Origin: Calditrichota bacterium
GTDB taxonomy: Bacteria > Zhuqueibacterota > Zhuqueibacteria > JANLFK01 > Oleimicrobiaceae
Direction of reading: 5' to 3'
NCBI GenBank assembly: GCA_014359355.1
Contig: JACIZP010000345.1
Coordinates: forward strand, 1 to 37,941
DNA: 37,941 nucleotides
Shown here: piece after piece, positions 1 to 10,636 of the stretch
Numbering within the stretch: the stretch's first letter is position 1
How the letters are laid out: the number at the start of each line of letters is the position of its first letter
Program-made: the position numbers and the translations under genes
The notes under the pieces: generated by a model
Told to the model about the DNA's origin: nothing
Database searches by the model: none
The model's input: only the letters and a program-made list of their open reading frames with translations

Positions 1-1099
1 TGAGTTGCACCTCGCCCGTCTTGCCATTGATGCCGTCCATCGGCAGGAAGCCCTTGTGCACAAAAACGATGTCGTCTCTGCTGATCTCCCCCCCGGGATA
101 GGCGCTGTTGACCTCGGTGAGGAATTGTTCTATCTCCTGCTCGGTCACGTGCAAGTGGACTTTGTTGTCCACATAAGGGCGGTGGAAAGTGCCGATGATG
201 GTGTAGCCTCGCCAGGGCGCCATGAACAGGACGTGGCGGCCGGCATGGGTGCGTCCTCCCGGTGTCGGATAGGTGAAGCGACCGTACACGCCGGCTGCAT
301 AGCCGTTGAGCAGCTGCTTGCGCACGATGATGTTCATGGCGGTGGAGAGCTGGAAAGGTACAGGCTGCAACCCGCTCGCGGCCAGGAGTTCGTTCACCCA
401 CCCGCCCGCGGCGTTGACCACCAGCTTGGCGCGCACCTCAAAGGTGTCGCCGGACAGCACGTCGCGGGCATGCACTCCCCTCACCACTCCCTTGTCTGAG
501 GCCAACGACACTGCTTCCACATAGTTGGCGAGCTGGGCACCCTGGCTGGCAGCGGAGAGCAAGAAGGCCAAGGTCATCCGCTCGGAGTTGTACATTTGGG
601 CATCGGTCCAGCAAGCGCCGCCAGTCACGCCTGCGGGGTCAATTCCTGGCAAGAGCTCGAGGACCTGCTTGCGCGAGATGACCCGGCCGGCCGGTATCCA
701 CTTGTCGGGGTCGCCTAAGTGATTGCGGTCGAAGCTGAAAAGATCGTTGGCCAGGAGCCCAAGGCGCATGACCTCCTTGCCTTTCATCAGGTGGCCGTAG
801 GTGGGCATCACGCAGGGCAGCGGGTGGACCAGATGCGGAGCGATGGCCAGAAGGATGCGGCGCTCCCGCACTGACTCCCGCACGCGCTTGATGTCCAAGT
901 GCTGGAGGTAACGCAGCCCGCCGTGGATGATTTTCAGGCTGTTTGCGGAGGTGCCGGAGGCAAAGTCGCCGCGCTCGATGAGGGCCACAGACAGGCCGCG
1001 CAGCGAGGCCTCCCACGCCACCGTCGCGCCGTAGATGCCCCCGCCGACGATCAGGAGGTCGAATTCAGTTGCGGCTAAAGCGTTCAGGTCCCGTTTCAT
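1..1099 (-). CDS. glpD: FAD-dependent glycerol-3-phosphate dehydrogenase, N-terminal part (runs off left edge)
   Basis: Oxidises sn-glycerol 3-phosphate to dihydroxyacetone phosphate at the inner membrane, passing electrons from FAD to quinone. I translated the minus strand from the window edge; 366 codons are open and uninterrupted. Residues about 13-20 read DLLIVGGGIYGA, the FAD-binding Rossmann motif, followed by the family signature around SLKIIHGGLRYLQ (about 54-66). The rest matches the DAO/GlpD fold, and the C-terminal part lies beyond the edge. The start is uncertain: an AGGAG lies about 12 bases upstream of the ATG at 1099, and another in-frame ATG sits directly against that AGGAG. 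The glycosyltransferase upstream ends 75 bases away, so co-transcription is possible but not shown. No promoter was recognised. Confidence 0.92.
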   Translation of the reverse strand, partial: MKRDLNALAATEFDLLIVGGGIYGATVAWEASLRGLSVALIERGDFASGTSANSLKIIHGGLRYLQHLDIKRVRESVRERRILLAIAPHLVHPLPCVMPTYGHLMKGKEVMRLGLLANDLFSFDRNHLGDPDKWIPAGRVISRKQVLELLPGIDPAGVTGGACWTDAQMYNSERMTLAFLLSAASQGAQLANYVEAVSLASDKGVVRGVHARDVLSGDTFEVRAKLVVNAAGGWVNELLAASGLQPVPFQLSTAMNIIVRKQLLNGYAAGVYGRFTYPTPGGRTHAGRHVLFMAPWRGYTIIGTFHRPYVDNKVHLHVTEQEIEQFLTEVNSAYPGGEISRDDIVFVHKGFLPMDGINGKTGEVQL

Positions 1100-1174
1100 G
1101 CAGTTGTGCATCTCCTGGCAAGTTCCGGAATGATGAACAATGGTGAAGGTGTGCAGAGGGGCCAGTGGCGTTGC

Positions 1175-2386
1175 TCATGGGCGAGTGTTTTCCTGCTGCT
1201 GCCTCGGGCGTCTGTCGATGACCTGCTCCACTAGCGCGCGGAGCTTGGCGCGGTAAACTGCGGGGCTGTATCTCTCCTCAGCCAGCCGTTGGGCGGCGAT
1301 CACCAGCCGCCGTGCCAGCGCAGGGTCAGTGAGGACGCGCACAATCCCTTGCGCCAAGGCGGAGGGCTCGATTCCCGTGAGCACGGCCACCTGGCGGCTC
1401 AGCACCTGCGTGTGCGTGATGTGATCGGTGGCCACGATGGGCACCCCAGAGCGGAGATATGAGTAGATTTTCAGCGGCGTATTGGTGCCCTCAAATCGAG
1501 GACTCACCAGCACGTCAGCTACTCCGCAAAAGTCCTTGATCCGCTCCGGTGCCACCGCCCCCGCGAAGACGCAGTAGTCGGCAACCCCCTGCTCCTCGGC
1601 CAAATGCCGATAGTACGCTACCTGGTCAGGCCTCCCCCCCACTAGCAAGAAGGTCGCCTTTGGCTCTTGTCTGATTACCTCGGAGGCGGCGCGAATGAGG
1701 AGGTCGATGCCCTGGTAGGGCTCGAACGTGCCGGTGTAGAGCACCACCTTTCGGCCATGCAGGTGGTATCGGTCGCAGAGAGCCTCGGGGGTGAGGGGGC
1801 GATCACCCGGGGGTGGTTCAAGCTCCAGCACGTTTTCAATGACCGTGATCGGCGTGCGCGGGGCGATGCTCCTGGCGTGGGCCGCCAACTCCGGACAGAT
1901 GGCAATCACGCCGTCCGCATTGCGCAGGGTCTTCTTCTCCGCCCAGCGGAACAGGCCCAAGGCCAGCCCAGAGGTGGTGAATTTGAAATTGAGCAATTGC
2001 TGGGGCAGGCTGGAGTGCATGTCGTACAGGTGGGGAATGCCCCGCCAGCGTGCCAGCACCGCGCCCCAAAAACAGGCCTCCTCGTGAGTGTGGATGAGGT
2101 CATAGCGCCTGCGCAACACCATCCGCACAGAGAACGGGATCATCCACACCATGTCCAGGAGCAGCTTCTCGCGGGAGGGCCCCACGCGCGCCCCCCGAAT
2201 GAACGGCAGCCGCGGGATGCGCACGATGCGCACGTTGCGGTGGGAGATGTCGCGCCCAAAAGGATAGGTGAGAAGGTCAACCTGGTGCCCCATATCCGCC
2301 AAGGTGCGCAGTCGATGCAGAGAGCTAAAGGAGGTCCCCCGTGGTTCAAAAAAGGGCTGGGGCAAAAGCATCAGGATTCTCGCCAC
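1175..2386 (-). CDS. GT-B glycosyltransferase (GT4-like)
   Basis: Predicted retaining glycosyltransferase of the GT1/GT4 superfamily, about 403 residues, acting at the cytoplasmic side on a cell-envelope or exopolysaccharide glycan; donor and acceptor are not inferable. It begins MARILMLLPQPFFEPRGT, with the usual glycine/proline loop of GT-B enzymes. The second Rossmann half starts near VVLYTGTFEPYQGIDLLI. The nucleotide-sugar motif SPRFEGTNTPLKIYSYLRSG holds the E-x7-E type glutamate region. I chose the GTG at 2386 because GAGG lies five bases before it (GAGGTGAGTGTG). A longer reading from a GTG at 2404 adds six residues but lacks a good ribosome site. It lies 35 bases after the TPR gene, so they are probably one transcript. 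Confidence 0.86.
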   Translation of the reverse strand: MARILMLLPQPFFEPRGTSFSSLHRLRTLADMGHQVDLLTYPFGRDISHRNVRIVRIPRLPFIRGARVGPSREKLLLDMVWMIPFSVRMVLRRRYDLIHTHEEACFWGAVLARWRGIPHLYDMHSSLPQQLLNFKFTTSGLALGLFRWAEKKTLRNADGVIAICPELAAHARSIAPRTPITVIENVLELEPPPGDRPLTPEALCDRYHLHGRKVVLYTGTFEPYQGIDLLIRAASEVIRQEPKATFLLVGGRPDQVAYYRHLAEEQGVADYCVFAGAVAPERIKDFCGVADVLVSPRFEGTNTPLKIYSYLRSGVPIVATDHITHTQVLSRQVAVLTGIEPSALAQGIVRVLTDPALARRLVIAAQRLAEERYSPAVYRAKLRALVEQVIDRRPRQQQENTRP

Positions 2387-2421
2387 ACTCACCTCACTTC
2401 CCACGCTGATGCATAGAGGGA

Positions 2422-3432
2422 TTACGACGCTTCTTCTTGCTCCCTGCCGGTAGCTTCTTCCAATTTGCGCTGGAGCTCTTCGATCCGCTGCCGGAAACGG
2501 GGGTTGTCCGGGTGCTTACGTGCCAGGATCGTGAACACGCTGATAGCCTTTGCGTACTGCCCTTGCGCAGCGTAGATCTCCCCCAGAGTCGGTGTGACGA
2601 TGCGCTCCTCCTCTGTTTTCGGGGTCTCCTCCGTGGGCTCCGCCACGGGCTTCGGCACCTCAGGCTGCGGTGGCGGCGGAGGGACCTCCTCTTCGGCCTC
2701 GAATAGTTCCTCGGCCAGTGGTTCCGCTTCTTCTTCGACCTGAGGCGGAGGCGGAGCAGGAGCCTCAGTTGCCTCCACTGGTCCTGGCTCAGGCTCCGGC
2801 CAGAAGATATCCCGTAAGTCCGCAGTTGGCCCAGGAGCCTGCTCTTCGTCTTCTATGGTTGGTGCCGCGCCTTCCTCCTCGCTAAAGATGTCGTCCAAAA
2901 TGTAAGAGAAGCGGTCCTCCACAGCTTCAGAGACGGCGGGCTCTGCCACAGCCTCTCCTGCAACAGACGGAGGTGGAGAGGGAGCCTCTTCAGCCGGAGG
3001 CGCCAACCGCTGCTGGCGCAAGGCGGTCAGCATGGCGCGCACGTCCTCGTTCAGCGGGTCTATGGCCAGCAGTTCACTGTAGCTGCGCTCGGCGGCTTCT
3101 TCCTTTCCCAAACTCTTCTGCAGGTCGCCGTAGCACTTCCAGCCCAAGGGATGGCGCGGGTCCAGGTCCAGGAGCGACTTTAAGGCGTGAAGGGCCTTGG
3201 TATGCTCATGCTGCGCCAGGAAAGCCTTGGCCAGTACCAGCCTGCCAGTCACGTAGCGCGGATGATGCTTCAGCCCTTGTTCGCAAAGTTCCACCGCTTT
3301 GTCGGGCCGGCCTATGGCAATGTAGGCATCCGCCAGCCGGGCAAAGCGCATTGAATCCGGATGGCGGGCGAGAATCGGCTCCAGCTCGCGAATGATGTCT
3401 TGCGCAATGTGCGAAGGTGTCGTCATGTTCAA
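2422..3432 (-). CDS. Tetratricopeptide repeat protein with acidic proline-rich linker
   Basis: A 336-residue protein of two TPR blocks joined by a disordered linker. Residues about 10-140 contain three to four TPR units (for example FARLADAYIAIGRPDKAVELCEQGL). Residues about 145-275 are rich in Glu, Pro and Ala with runs such as EEEAEPLAEELFEAEEE. Residues about 280-325 hold one more TPR (LGEIYAAQGQYAKAISVFTILARKHP) and a charged coil. No signal peptide or membrane segment is visible, so it is probably a cytoplasmic scaffold; partners are unknown. The start may be TTG at 3432 or ATG at 3426, six bases apart. It follows the LptE-like gene by 121 bases, and its neighbours suggest an envelope role by association only. 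Confidence 0.85.
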   Translation of the reverse strand: MNMTTPSHIAQDIIRELEPILARHPDSMRFARLADAYIAIGRPDKAVELCEQGLKHHPRYVTGRLVLAKAFLAQHEHTKALHALKSLLDLDPRHPLGWKCYGDLQKSLGKEEAAERSYSELLAIDPLNEDVRAMLTALRQQRLAPPAEEAPSPPPSVAGEAVAEPAVSEAVEDRFSYILDDIFSEEEGAAPTIEDEEQAPGPTADLRDIFWPEPEPGPVEATEAPAPPPPQVEEEAEPLAEELFEAEEEVPPPPPQPEVPKPVAEPTEETPKTEEERIVTPTLGEIYAAQGQYAKAISVFTILARKHPDNPRFRQRIEELQRKLEEATGREQEEAS

Positions 3433-3553
3433 TCCCCACGTTCGCGGTTGCTCCCCACGGCAGCGGCGGCGCCGTATAGGCCTTTGGCAGCGCGCCGCAC
3501 CTTTTTCATACGGCAGAACCGGTGCATGTGCTGATAGTTAATTCGGACGTGTG

Positions 3554-4057
3554 CTACCACCCTGACACCGTGCGGTTGAGAATCTCCGTGACCAACTTGC
3601 GGATTGCCTCGTTGATCCCTTCCTGCCGCGCACTGGTGCCGCCAGCGTTAGGGTCGTAGGCGCCCCACTGCGTAAGGCGGTCTTTCCAGACCTCCTGGTT
3701 CTTCTTCAAATCGAAGTAACGGACATCCACGGTGATGTAAACCTTGAGTTCCTGCACCATCTCCTGCTTGTCGTAGGGTCCGGCGCGGTCATCAACCGCC
3801 ACGATGACCCCCTCAAGCACAGAGTCGGCGCTGTGCCGCTCGGCAATGCGCAGCGTGTTGTCACGGGTGAACTCTTGCACGAGCGCCTCGGTGAGCTGCT
3901 CCCGGATGCCAAACTCCGCAGTGCGATCCTCAAACACCGGGATGGCCACCGTCTTGATGTGGGAGGCACTCCCCGGCGAGAAAGAGTAGTAGCCACACGA
4001 GCACACCAAAGACGTGACCAAAGAAAGCAAGACGAGGCGCAAGAGTCTACAGGCCAT
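3554..4057 (-). CDS. lptE: LptE-like LPS-assembly lipoprotein
   Basis: Predicted outer-membrane lipoprotein of 167 residues resembling LptE, the partner that plugs LptD during lipopolysaccharide insertion. The first 20 residues are a lipoprotein signal ending in VCSC, giving lipidated Cys21 followed by GYYSFSPGS, the CGYxF-type opening of this family. Further family-like segments are KTVAIPVFEDRTAEFGIREQLTEALVQEF and the closing IRKLVTEILNRTVSGW. The length fits LptE-family members. The start overlaps the end of the sigma-54-type activator by 11 bases, so the two are translationally coupled. Assignment rests on overall pattern rather than a catalytic motif, hence moderate confidence in the symbol. 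Confidence 0.78.
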   Translation of the reverse strand: MACRLLRLVLLSLVTSLVCSCGYYSFSPGSASHIKTVAIPVFEDRTAEFGIREQLTEALVQEFTRDNTLRIAERHSADSVLEGVIVAVDDRAGPYDKQEMVQELKVYITVDVRYFDLKKNQEVWKDRLTQWGAYDPNAGGTSARQEGINEAIRKLVTEILNRTVSGW

Positions 4058-5204
4058 ACTGCTTGATCTTCCGGTAGATGGTGCGCTCCGAGATGCCCAA
4101 GAGTTTAGCTGCCTCCCGGCGGTTGTTGTTGGCCGCCTGCAGCGCCTTACGGATGGCCTCGCGCTCGCTGTCGCGCAGCGGGTGCACAGGAGCTTCGTGC
4201 GGCTCGTCCACGGCGACGTCCACCACCGGCTCCGGGTGGGTTGCCCGCCACGGCATTAGGCCACGGGGGGCGATCAGGCCATCGTAGATGAGGCGGCGCA
4301 GCTCGGCGATCTCATCGCGCAACTCCAACAGGGCGCGGTAGATGAACTCGCGCTCTACCTGCTCCACCGTCTTGCCCACGCGCACCGGCAGACTGCGCTC
4401 GCCTTCGCCTGCCGGACGCAGGTGGCGGGCAAGCACGCGTTCATCGATCCTCTTGCCCTTTTCCAGGACGATGATGCTCTCCACCAAGTTCTTGAGCTGC
4501 CGGACGTTTCCCGGCCAGGTGTAGTTCTCCAACAGGTGGTAGGCCGACTCGGTAAAGCCCTCGAACTCGATGTGGTTCTCGCGGCAGAAGCGCCGCACAA
4601 AGAGGTCCACCAGCGGGCGAATATCCTCGCGTCGCTCGCGCAGAGGGGGCACATGAATAGTGACGGCATTCAGGCGGAAGAAGAGGTCCTGCCTGAAGGT
4701 GCCTTTCTTGACCTCGGCCTCCAACTCCTTGTTGGTGGCAGCGATCACACGCACGTCCACGCGCACCGTGGTGCTGCCCCCGACGCGCATGAACTCCTTG
4801 TACTCCAACACGCGCAGGATCTTCACCTGGGTTGCCAGCGGCATCTCCCCGATTTCGTCGAGGAAGATGGTGCCAGCGTCGGCAATTTCAAAGTACCCCT
4901 TTCTTGTGCCGATGGCGCCGGTGAAGGAGCCCTTCTCGTGCCCAAAAAGCTCTGATTCCAGTATTCCTTCGGGGATGGCGCCGCAGTTGACCACCACCAG
5001 CGGGCGATCCCTGCGCAAGCTGCCGGCGTGGATGGCTTTGGCAATGACCTCCTTGCCGGTGCCGCTTTCGCCGGTGATGAGCACCGAAATGTCCGTGGGG
5101 GCCACCTGCTCCACCGCGCGCAGGACGCGCTGCATGGCCTCAGAGGCGGCGACAAACCCCTCCTCTTCCAGCCAGTTTGTGGTCTTCTGCGGTTGGTCGC
5201 TCAC
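4047..5204 (-). CDS. Sigma-54-dependent transcriptional activator (AAA+ plus Fis-type HTH)
   Basis: A 385-residue bacterial enhancer-binding protein that would remodel RNA polymerase-sigma54 using ATP. Walker A GESGTGKE is at residues 45-52, the sigma54-contact loop reads GSFTGA at 92-97 (usually GAFTGA), and Walker B GTIFLDEIGE is at 111-120. An arginine-finger region LFFRLNAVTI and sensor WPGNVRQLKNLVES follow. The last 40 residues are a Fis-type helix-turn-helix (REAAKLLGISERTIYRKIKQYGL). There is no receiver, GAF or PAS domain: only about 18 residues precede the AAA+ core, so it is probably controlled in trans or by level. It lies 3 bases after the galE-like gene and overlaps lptE, so it travels in an envelope and housekeeping operon. 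No -24/-12 promoter was recognised nearby. Confidence 0.95.
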   Translation of the reverse strand: MSDQPQKTTNWLEEEGFVAASEAMQRVLRAVEQVAPTDISVLITGESGTGKEVIAKAIHAGSLRRDRPLVVVNCGAIPEGILESELFGHEKGSFTGAIGTRKGYFEIADAGTIFLDEIGEMPLATQVKILRVLEYKEFMRVGGSTTVRVDVRVIAATNKELEAEVKKGTFRQDLFFRLNAVTIHVPPLRERREDIRPLVDLFVRRFCRENHIEFEGFTESAYHLLENYTWPGNVRQLKNLVESIIVLEKGKRIDERVLARHLRPAGEGERSLPVRVGKTVEQVEREFIYRALLELRDEIAELRRLIYDGLIAPRGLMPWRATHPEPVVDVAVDEPHEAPVHPLRDSEREAIRKALQAANNNRREAAKLLGISERTIYRKIKQYGL

Positions 5205-5207
5205 CCG

Positions 5208-6134
5208 TCACACCTTTGCCTGCGTCCGAAACCACGCCACCGTTCGCGCCAGTCCATCGTCCAGGCTGACCTCTGGCTCCCAGCCCAACACGGCTTTTGC
5301 CTTGGCGATATTGAGCACGCTGCGGCGCTGTTCCCCTTCTTTCGGGGCGTCGTGCACCTCCTTTTGGTGGGCCCCACACAGCGCATTGAGCTTGGCGAAA
5401 ATGGTGTTGACGTCGGTCTCGATGCCGGTGCCAATGTTCACGTAATTGTTTCCCGAACTCCGCAGAGCGAGCAGGTTGGCGCGCACCACATCGCACACGT
5501 ACACATAGTCCCGCGTCTGTTTGCCGTCGCCATGAATGACCGCTTCCTTGCCGGCCAGCAAGCGGCTGGTGAAGATGGCAACCACCCCCGCTTCGCCGAA
5601 GGGGTTCTGGCGCGGCCCGTACACATTGGCATACCTGAGGATGCAGTAGCGCATGCCATAGGTGGTGGCATAGAAGTGGATGTACTTCTCGCAGGCCAAT
5701 TTGGTGATGCCGTACGGACAGGCTGGCCAGGTGGGATGTTCTTCGTCCGCGGGGAAGGTCTGCTGCTCGCCGTAAACCGCGCCGCCGGTGGAAGCGAAGA
5801 TGAACGCCCCCACGCCGTGCCGCTTGCAATTTTGCAGGAGGTTGATGGTGCCCAGCACATTCACCTGCGCGTCGTAGATGGGGTCTTCCACCGAGCGCCG
5901 CACGTCCATTTGCGCCGCGTGGTGGTTCACCAGATCGAAGTGCCCTTCTGCGAATACGGCACCGAGCTGCCCATCGCGAATGTCCACCTCGTAGAAGCGC
6001 GCCTTGGGGTTGATATTCTCACGGCGCCCGGTGGACAGGTTGTCCACCACGGTGACCTCATGTCCTTCAGCGATGTATGCATCAACTACGTGACTGCCGA
6101 TGAAACCTGCGCCTCCGGTTACCAGTATCCTCAT
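5208..6134 (-). CDS. galE: NAD-dependent nucleotide-sugar epimerase/dehydratase (GalE-like)
   Basis: Extended short-chain dehydrogenase of 308 residues, probably UDP-glucose 4-epimerase or a close relative feeding sugar nucleotides to glycan synthesis. The NAD site is ILVTGGAGFIGSHVVDAY at residues 3-20. HHAAQMDVRRSVEDP matches the HxAAxxxV-S region, and the catalytic tyrosine and lysine are in YGITK, with upstream FASTGGAVYGE. RYANVYGPRQNPFGEAGVVAIF is the substrate-loop signature of the UDP-hexose epimerase group. The start ATG overlaps the purD stop by one base (TGATG). Exact sugar specificity cannot be read from sequence alone; UDP-glucuronate epimerase or another UDP-hexose epimerase are alternatives. 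Confidence 0.88.
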   Translation of the reverse strand: MRILVTGGAGFIGSHVVDAYIAEGHEVTVVDNLSTGRRENINPKARFYEVDIRDGQLGAVFAEGHFDLVNHHAAQMDVRRSVEDPIYDAQVNVLGTINLLQNCKRHGVGAFIFASTGGAVYGEQQTFPADEEHPTWPACPYGITKLACEKYIHFYATTYGMRYCILRYANVYGPRQNPFGEAGVVAIFTSRLLAGKEAVIHGDGKQTRDYVYVCDVVRANLLALRSSGNNYVNIGTGIETDVNTIFAKLNALCGAHQKEVHDAPKEGEQRRSVLNIAKAKAVLGWEPEVSLDDGLARTVAWFRTQAKV

Positions 6135-7435
6135 CAGTCCTGTCCCTTTCCCAGCTGTGTGCGTCGCAGGTGTTCCAAAGCGCGTGCCCCGATGTCCTTG
6201 CGGTAGTAGGCGCCGTCAAAGGTTATCTGCTTAACTGCCGCGTAAGCATCGCGGATGGCCTGGGGGATGCTGTCGCTCACGGCCGTGACGCCCAACACGC
6301 GGCCGCCGTCGGTGAGCACCTGGCCGTTGCTTTTCTTCGTGCCTGCATGGAAGAGGAGCACGTTGTCCGGAAACTCGTGGTCCAGGCCGGAGATAGGCTT
6401 GCCTTTCTCGTAGGCGCCTGGGTACCCTGCGGAGGCGAGAACCACGCACACGGCGGCGCCGTTGTGGTGGGCAAAACTCTCCTTTGCCAGCGTCCCGTCG
6501 ATGGTGGCGTTCATGAGCGCCGCCAAGTCGCCGTCCACAAGCGGCAGCACGGCCTGCGTCTCCGGGTCGCCGAAGCGGCAGTTGTACTCCACCAGACGTG
6601 GGCCCTCAGCGGTGAGCATCAGCCCCAGGTAGAGCACGCCGCTATAGGGATGCCCTTCCTCTTGCATCCCCTGAATGGTCGGCCTCACCAGCTCCTCTTC
6701 GACGCGACGGAGCTGCTTGGCGTCCACCACCGGCGCTGGCGCATAGGCCCCCATGCCGCCGGTGTTGGGCCCCTGGTCTCCGTCAAATATGCGCTTATGG
6801 TCCTGGGCCGGAGCCATACAGCGGTAGGTGTCGCCGTCCGTGAGCACGAGGAGCGAGGCTTCCTCGCCGTGAAGGAACTCCTCGATGACGACGACGTCCC
6901 CGGCGGCTCCAAAGGCCCGCTGCACCATGACGGTGTCCAAGGCTGCGCGCGCCTGTTCCAGCGTCTCGCAAACGATGGCTCCTTTGCCGGCAGCCAGGCC
7001 GTCCGCCTTCACTACCAGAGGCAAGGGGTGGTGCTCTATGTACTGCCAGGCGGTCTGCGGATCCCGGAAAATGGCGAAAGCGGCGGTGGGAATGCCGTGG
7101 CGATGGGCAAACTCCTTGGCAAAGGCCTTGCTGCCCTCCAGAGCTGCTGCCGCCGCAGTCGGCCCAAAGATGCGCAGTCCCTTTTTCGCGAACTCGTCGA
7201 CGATCCCCAGCACCAGGGGCGCCTCAGGTCCCACGACCGTCAGGTCGACGCGCTGCTTCTTGGCGAACTCCAGCAGGCGTCGGATGTCGGTAGGTGCAAT
7301 ATCCACGCATTCAGCTATCTGGGTGATGCCTGCATTGCCGGGCGCGCAGTAGAGCTTGCGCACCTGGGGACTCTGGGCGAGCTTCCAGACTAAGGCGTGT
7401 TCTCTTCCTCCACCGCCGACGACCAGTACCTTCAT
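6134..7435 (-). CDS. purD: Phosphoribosylamine-glycine ligase (GARS)
   Basis: Second step of de novo purine synthesis: ATP-dependent ligation of glycine to 5-phosphoribosylamine. At 433 residues it is the usual length. The N-terminal domain begins MKVLVVGGGGREHALVWKL and carries the family motif CAPGNAGI. The ATP-grasp domain shows VVKADGLAAGKG, EEFLHGEEASLLVLTDG and the signature DHKRIFDGDQGPNTGGMG. The C-terminal domain closes with GRVLGVTAV and the usual helix. It follows uvrB by 45 bases and shares a one-base stop/start overlap with the epimerase gene. No other pur gene is in view. The role is certain; the odd part is only its operon company. Confidence 0.98.
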   Translation of the reverse strand: MKVLVVGGGGREHALVWKLAQSPQVRKLYCAPGNAGITQIAECVDIAPTDIRRLLEFAKKQRVDLTVVGPEAPLVLGIVDEFAKKGLRIFGPTAAAAALEGSKAFAKEFAHRHGIPTAAFAIFRDPQTAWQYIEHHPLPLVVKADGLAAGKGAIVCETLEQARAALDTVMVQRAFGAAGDVVVIEEFLHGEEASLLVLTDGDTYRCMAPAQDHKRIFDGDQGPNTGGMGAYAPAPVVDAKQLRRVEEELVRPTIQGMQEEGHPYSGVLYLGLMLTAEGPRLVEYNCRFGDPETQAVLPLVDGDLAALMNATIDGTLAKESFAHHNGAAVCVVLASAGYPGAYEKGKPISGLDHEFPDNVLLFHAGTKKSNGQVLTDGGRVLGVTAVSDSIPQAIRDAYAAVKQITFDGAYYRKDIGARALEHLRRTQLGKGQD

Positions 7436-7480
7436 CTTCCTCTTCCGTTTAACCGCAAAGGAATGGCATCCCCCAGGGGC

Positions 7481-9505
<2,025 letters not shown>

Positions 9506-9534
9506 GGTCTCACCCTGTGTCATCTTTCCGGCTA

Positions 9535-9563
9535 AATATATCCCACTTCTGCCAAAATGTCAA
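9535..9563 (-). promoter_or_regulatory. Sigma-70-type promoter for uvrB operon
   Basis: On the minus strand TTGACA (9563-9558) is followed by exactly 17 bases and TATATT (9540-9535). It lies about 30 bases upstream of the uvrB start, the right place for its transcription start. This is the best match to the classic consensus in the window. Confidence 0.85.
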
Positions 9564-9635
9564 GCCGAAAAAGGGGAATGTGTTGGAGTCGGCGGAGGGT
9601 CGGCCTTACGTCTCCAGAGAATCTGAAGTTTTTGC

Positions 9636-9664
9636 TTGACATTGTCTCGCCTGCCGGCTAAATT
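9636..9664 (+). promoter_or_regulatory. Sigma-70-type promoter for the outer-membrane protein/S41 pair
   Basis: TTGACA (9636-9641), 17-base spacer, TAAATT (9659-9664). It faces away from the uvrB promoter, the two -35 boxes being 72 bases apart, so the region is a divergent control zone. The predicted leader is about 170 bases long and contains a perfect 6-bp hairpin, CAGGCC-ctca-GGCCTG, at 9783-9798. Confidence 0.75.
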
Positions 9665-9844
9665 TCGCGTAGGCCATGCGTCCGCGCTGAATCTGAGCCC
9701 CAGCCGCGTGCGGGACAGGTAGTGCTGCTCCATGCGAAAGCCTCTCCTGCCTTTGGCGGTCCCGCCTCAACCGTTTGGCCTACAGGCCCTCAGGCCTGCC
9801 GGAAGGTAGGTGGCCTGTGCGAGTCGTGAAGTAAGGACAGAATC

Positions 9845-10636
9845 ATGGGGTCCTTCAAGGTGACGTGCAGAGCGGTCACGCTCCTGGTAGCTATCGTCTG
9901 CGTTGGGGAATGGCTCGGCGCTCAGACCGGGACAGTGCCTAGCCCCGCGGGCCCGCGAGAGCTCAGCGTGGCAGTGGGTGGCAGCCACCATGCGGTGCGC
10001 GATGAGCTTATTTCCCGACAGAAGTACGCGGGGGGATCGTGGTGGTGGGCTATTGGCTGGCAGAACGGGAACGGTCGGAGCTCCTCCGTGTTCACCCTGG
10101 ACCTGGCCGCTGGGAACGTCAGCAACCACAGTGTTTCTGCCCAGCTCCTGGCTGGAAGTCTGCGGCTGGCGTGGACCTATCCGCTCGGCCAGTGCAGCCT
10201 GCTCGGGCAACAACTCCTCTTCTGCCTGGGGCCGAGTAGCGGCCTCACGCTCTATTCGCGCACGCAGAACATCGCTCGGGGCGGCGCAACCTTCTTCGAC
10301 GCCTACTCGCTTGCGGGGCTCATCGTTCTGGGGCCACGTTGCGACCTCAGCTACCGGCCGCGGGAGCGGCTAAGGGCAGACCTCACACTTGACGCGAATG
10401 CCCTTGCGCTGGGCGGCAAGCTCATCGACTTGCGAGAGGACAAATCGTCCATGGTGAAGATCCTCGCGCCCTGGCAAGGGTTCGACGCAGTCGGCGAAAT
10501 GGCGCTCTCCTATCTCCTCGCACCGCGGTTGGTGGTGCGCGCCGGTTACCGCCTGCACGTGCTGCGGCTTAGCGCTTGGGACTTCCTGCTTCTGGCTACC
10601 GACACAGTCTATTGCGGCATCGGGGTGCGGCTATGA
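9845..10636 (+). CDS. Predicted outer-membrane beta-barrel protein, function unknown
   Basis: 263 residues with a signal peptide (hydrophobic VTLLVAIVCVG, cleavage probably after LGAQ near residue 27). The mature part alternates polar and hydrophobic residues in strands ending in aromatic residues (for example SWWWAIGWQNGNG, LAGSLRLAWTYPL, VVRAGYRLHVLRLSAWDF) and ends GIGVRL, as in small outer-membrane barrels; this is inference from pattern. No family was recognised. AAGGA lies seven bases before the ATG. The stop overlaps the next start as ATGA, so it is coupled to an S41 peptidase lipoprotein; the two may act together at the outer membrane. Confidence 0.7.
   Translation: MGSFKVTCRAVTLLVAIVCVGEWLGAQTGTVPSPAGPRELSVAVGGSHHAVRDELISRQKYAGGSWWWAIGWQNGNGRSSSVFTLDLAAGNVSNHSVSAQLLAGSLRLAWTYPLGQCSLLGQQLLFCLGPSSGLTLYSRTQNIARGGATFFDAYSLAGLIVLGPRCDLSYRPRERLRADLTLDANALALGGKLIDLREDKSSMVKILAPWQGFDAVGEMALSYLLAPRLVVRAGYRLHVLRLSAWDFLLLATDTVYCGIGVRL

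Noticed and set aside
3429-3509. 26-residue minus-strand frame whose stop overlaps the TPR gene start
   Set aside because: No Shine-Dalgarno sequence, Ala/Arg-biased composition and no recognised family; could be a leader peptide but is unsupported.
7436-7480. Possible -24/-12 sigma-54 promoter before purD
   Set aside because: TGCCATTCCTTTGC lacks the essential GG at -24, and the gap is short enough for simple co-transcription from uvrB.
9732-9809. 25-codon plus-strand frame in the leader of the outer-membrane gene
   Set aside because: Weak ribosome site and it overlaps the perfect CAGGCC/GGCCTG hairpin; proline-rich random composition.
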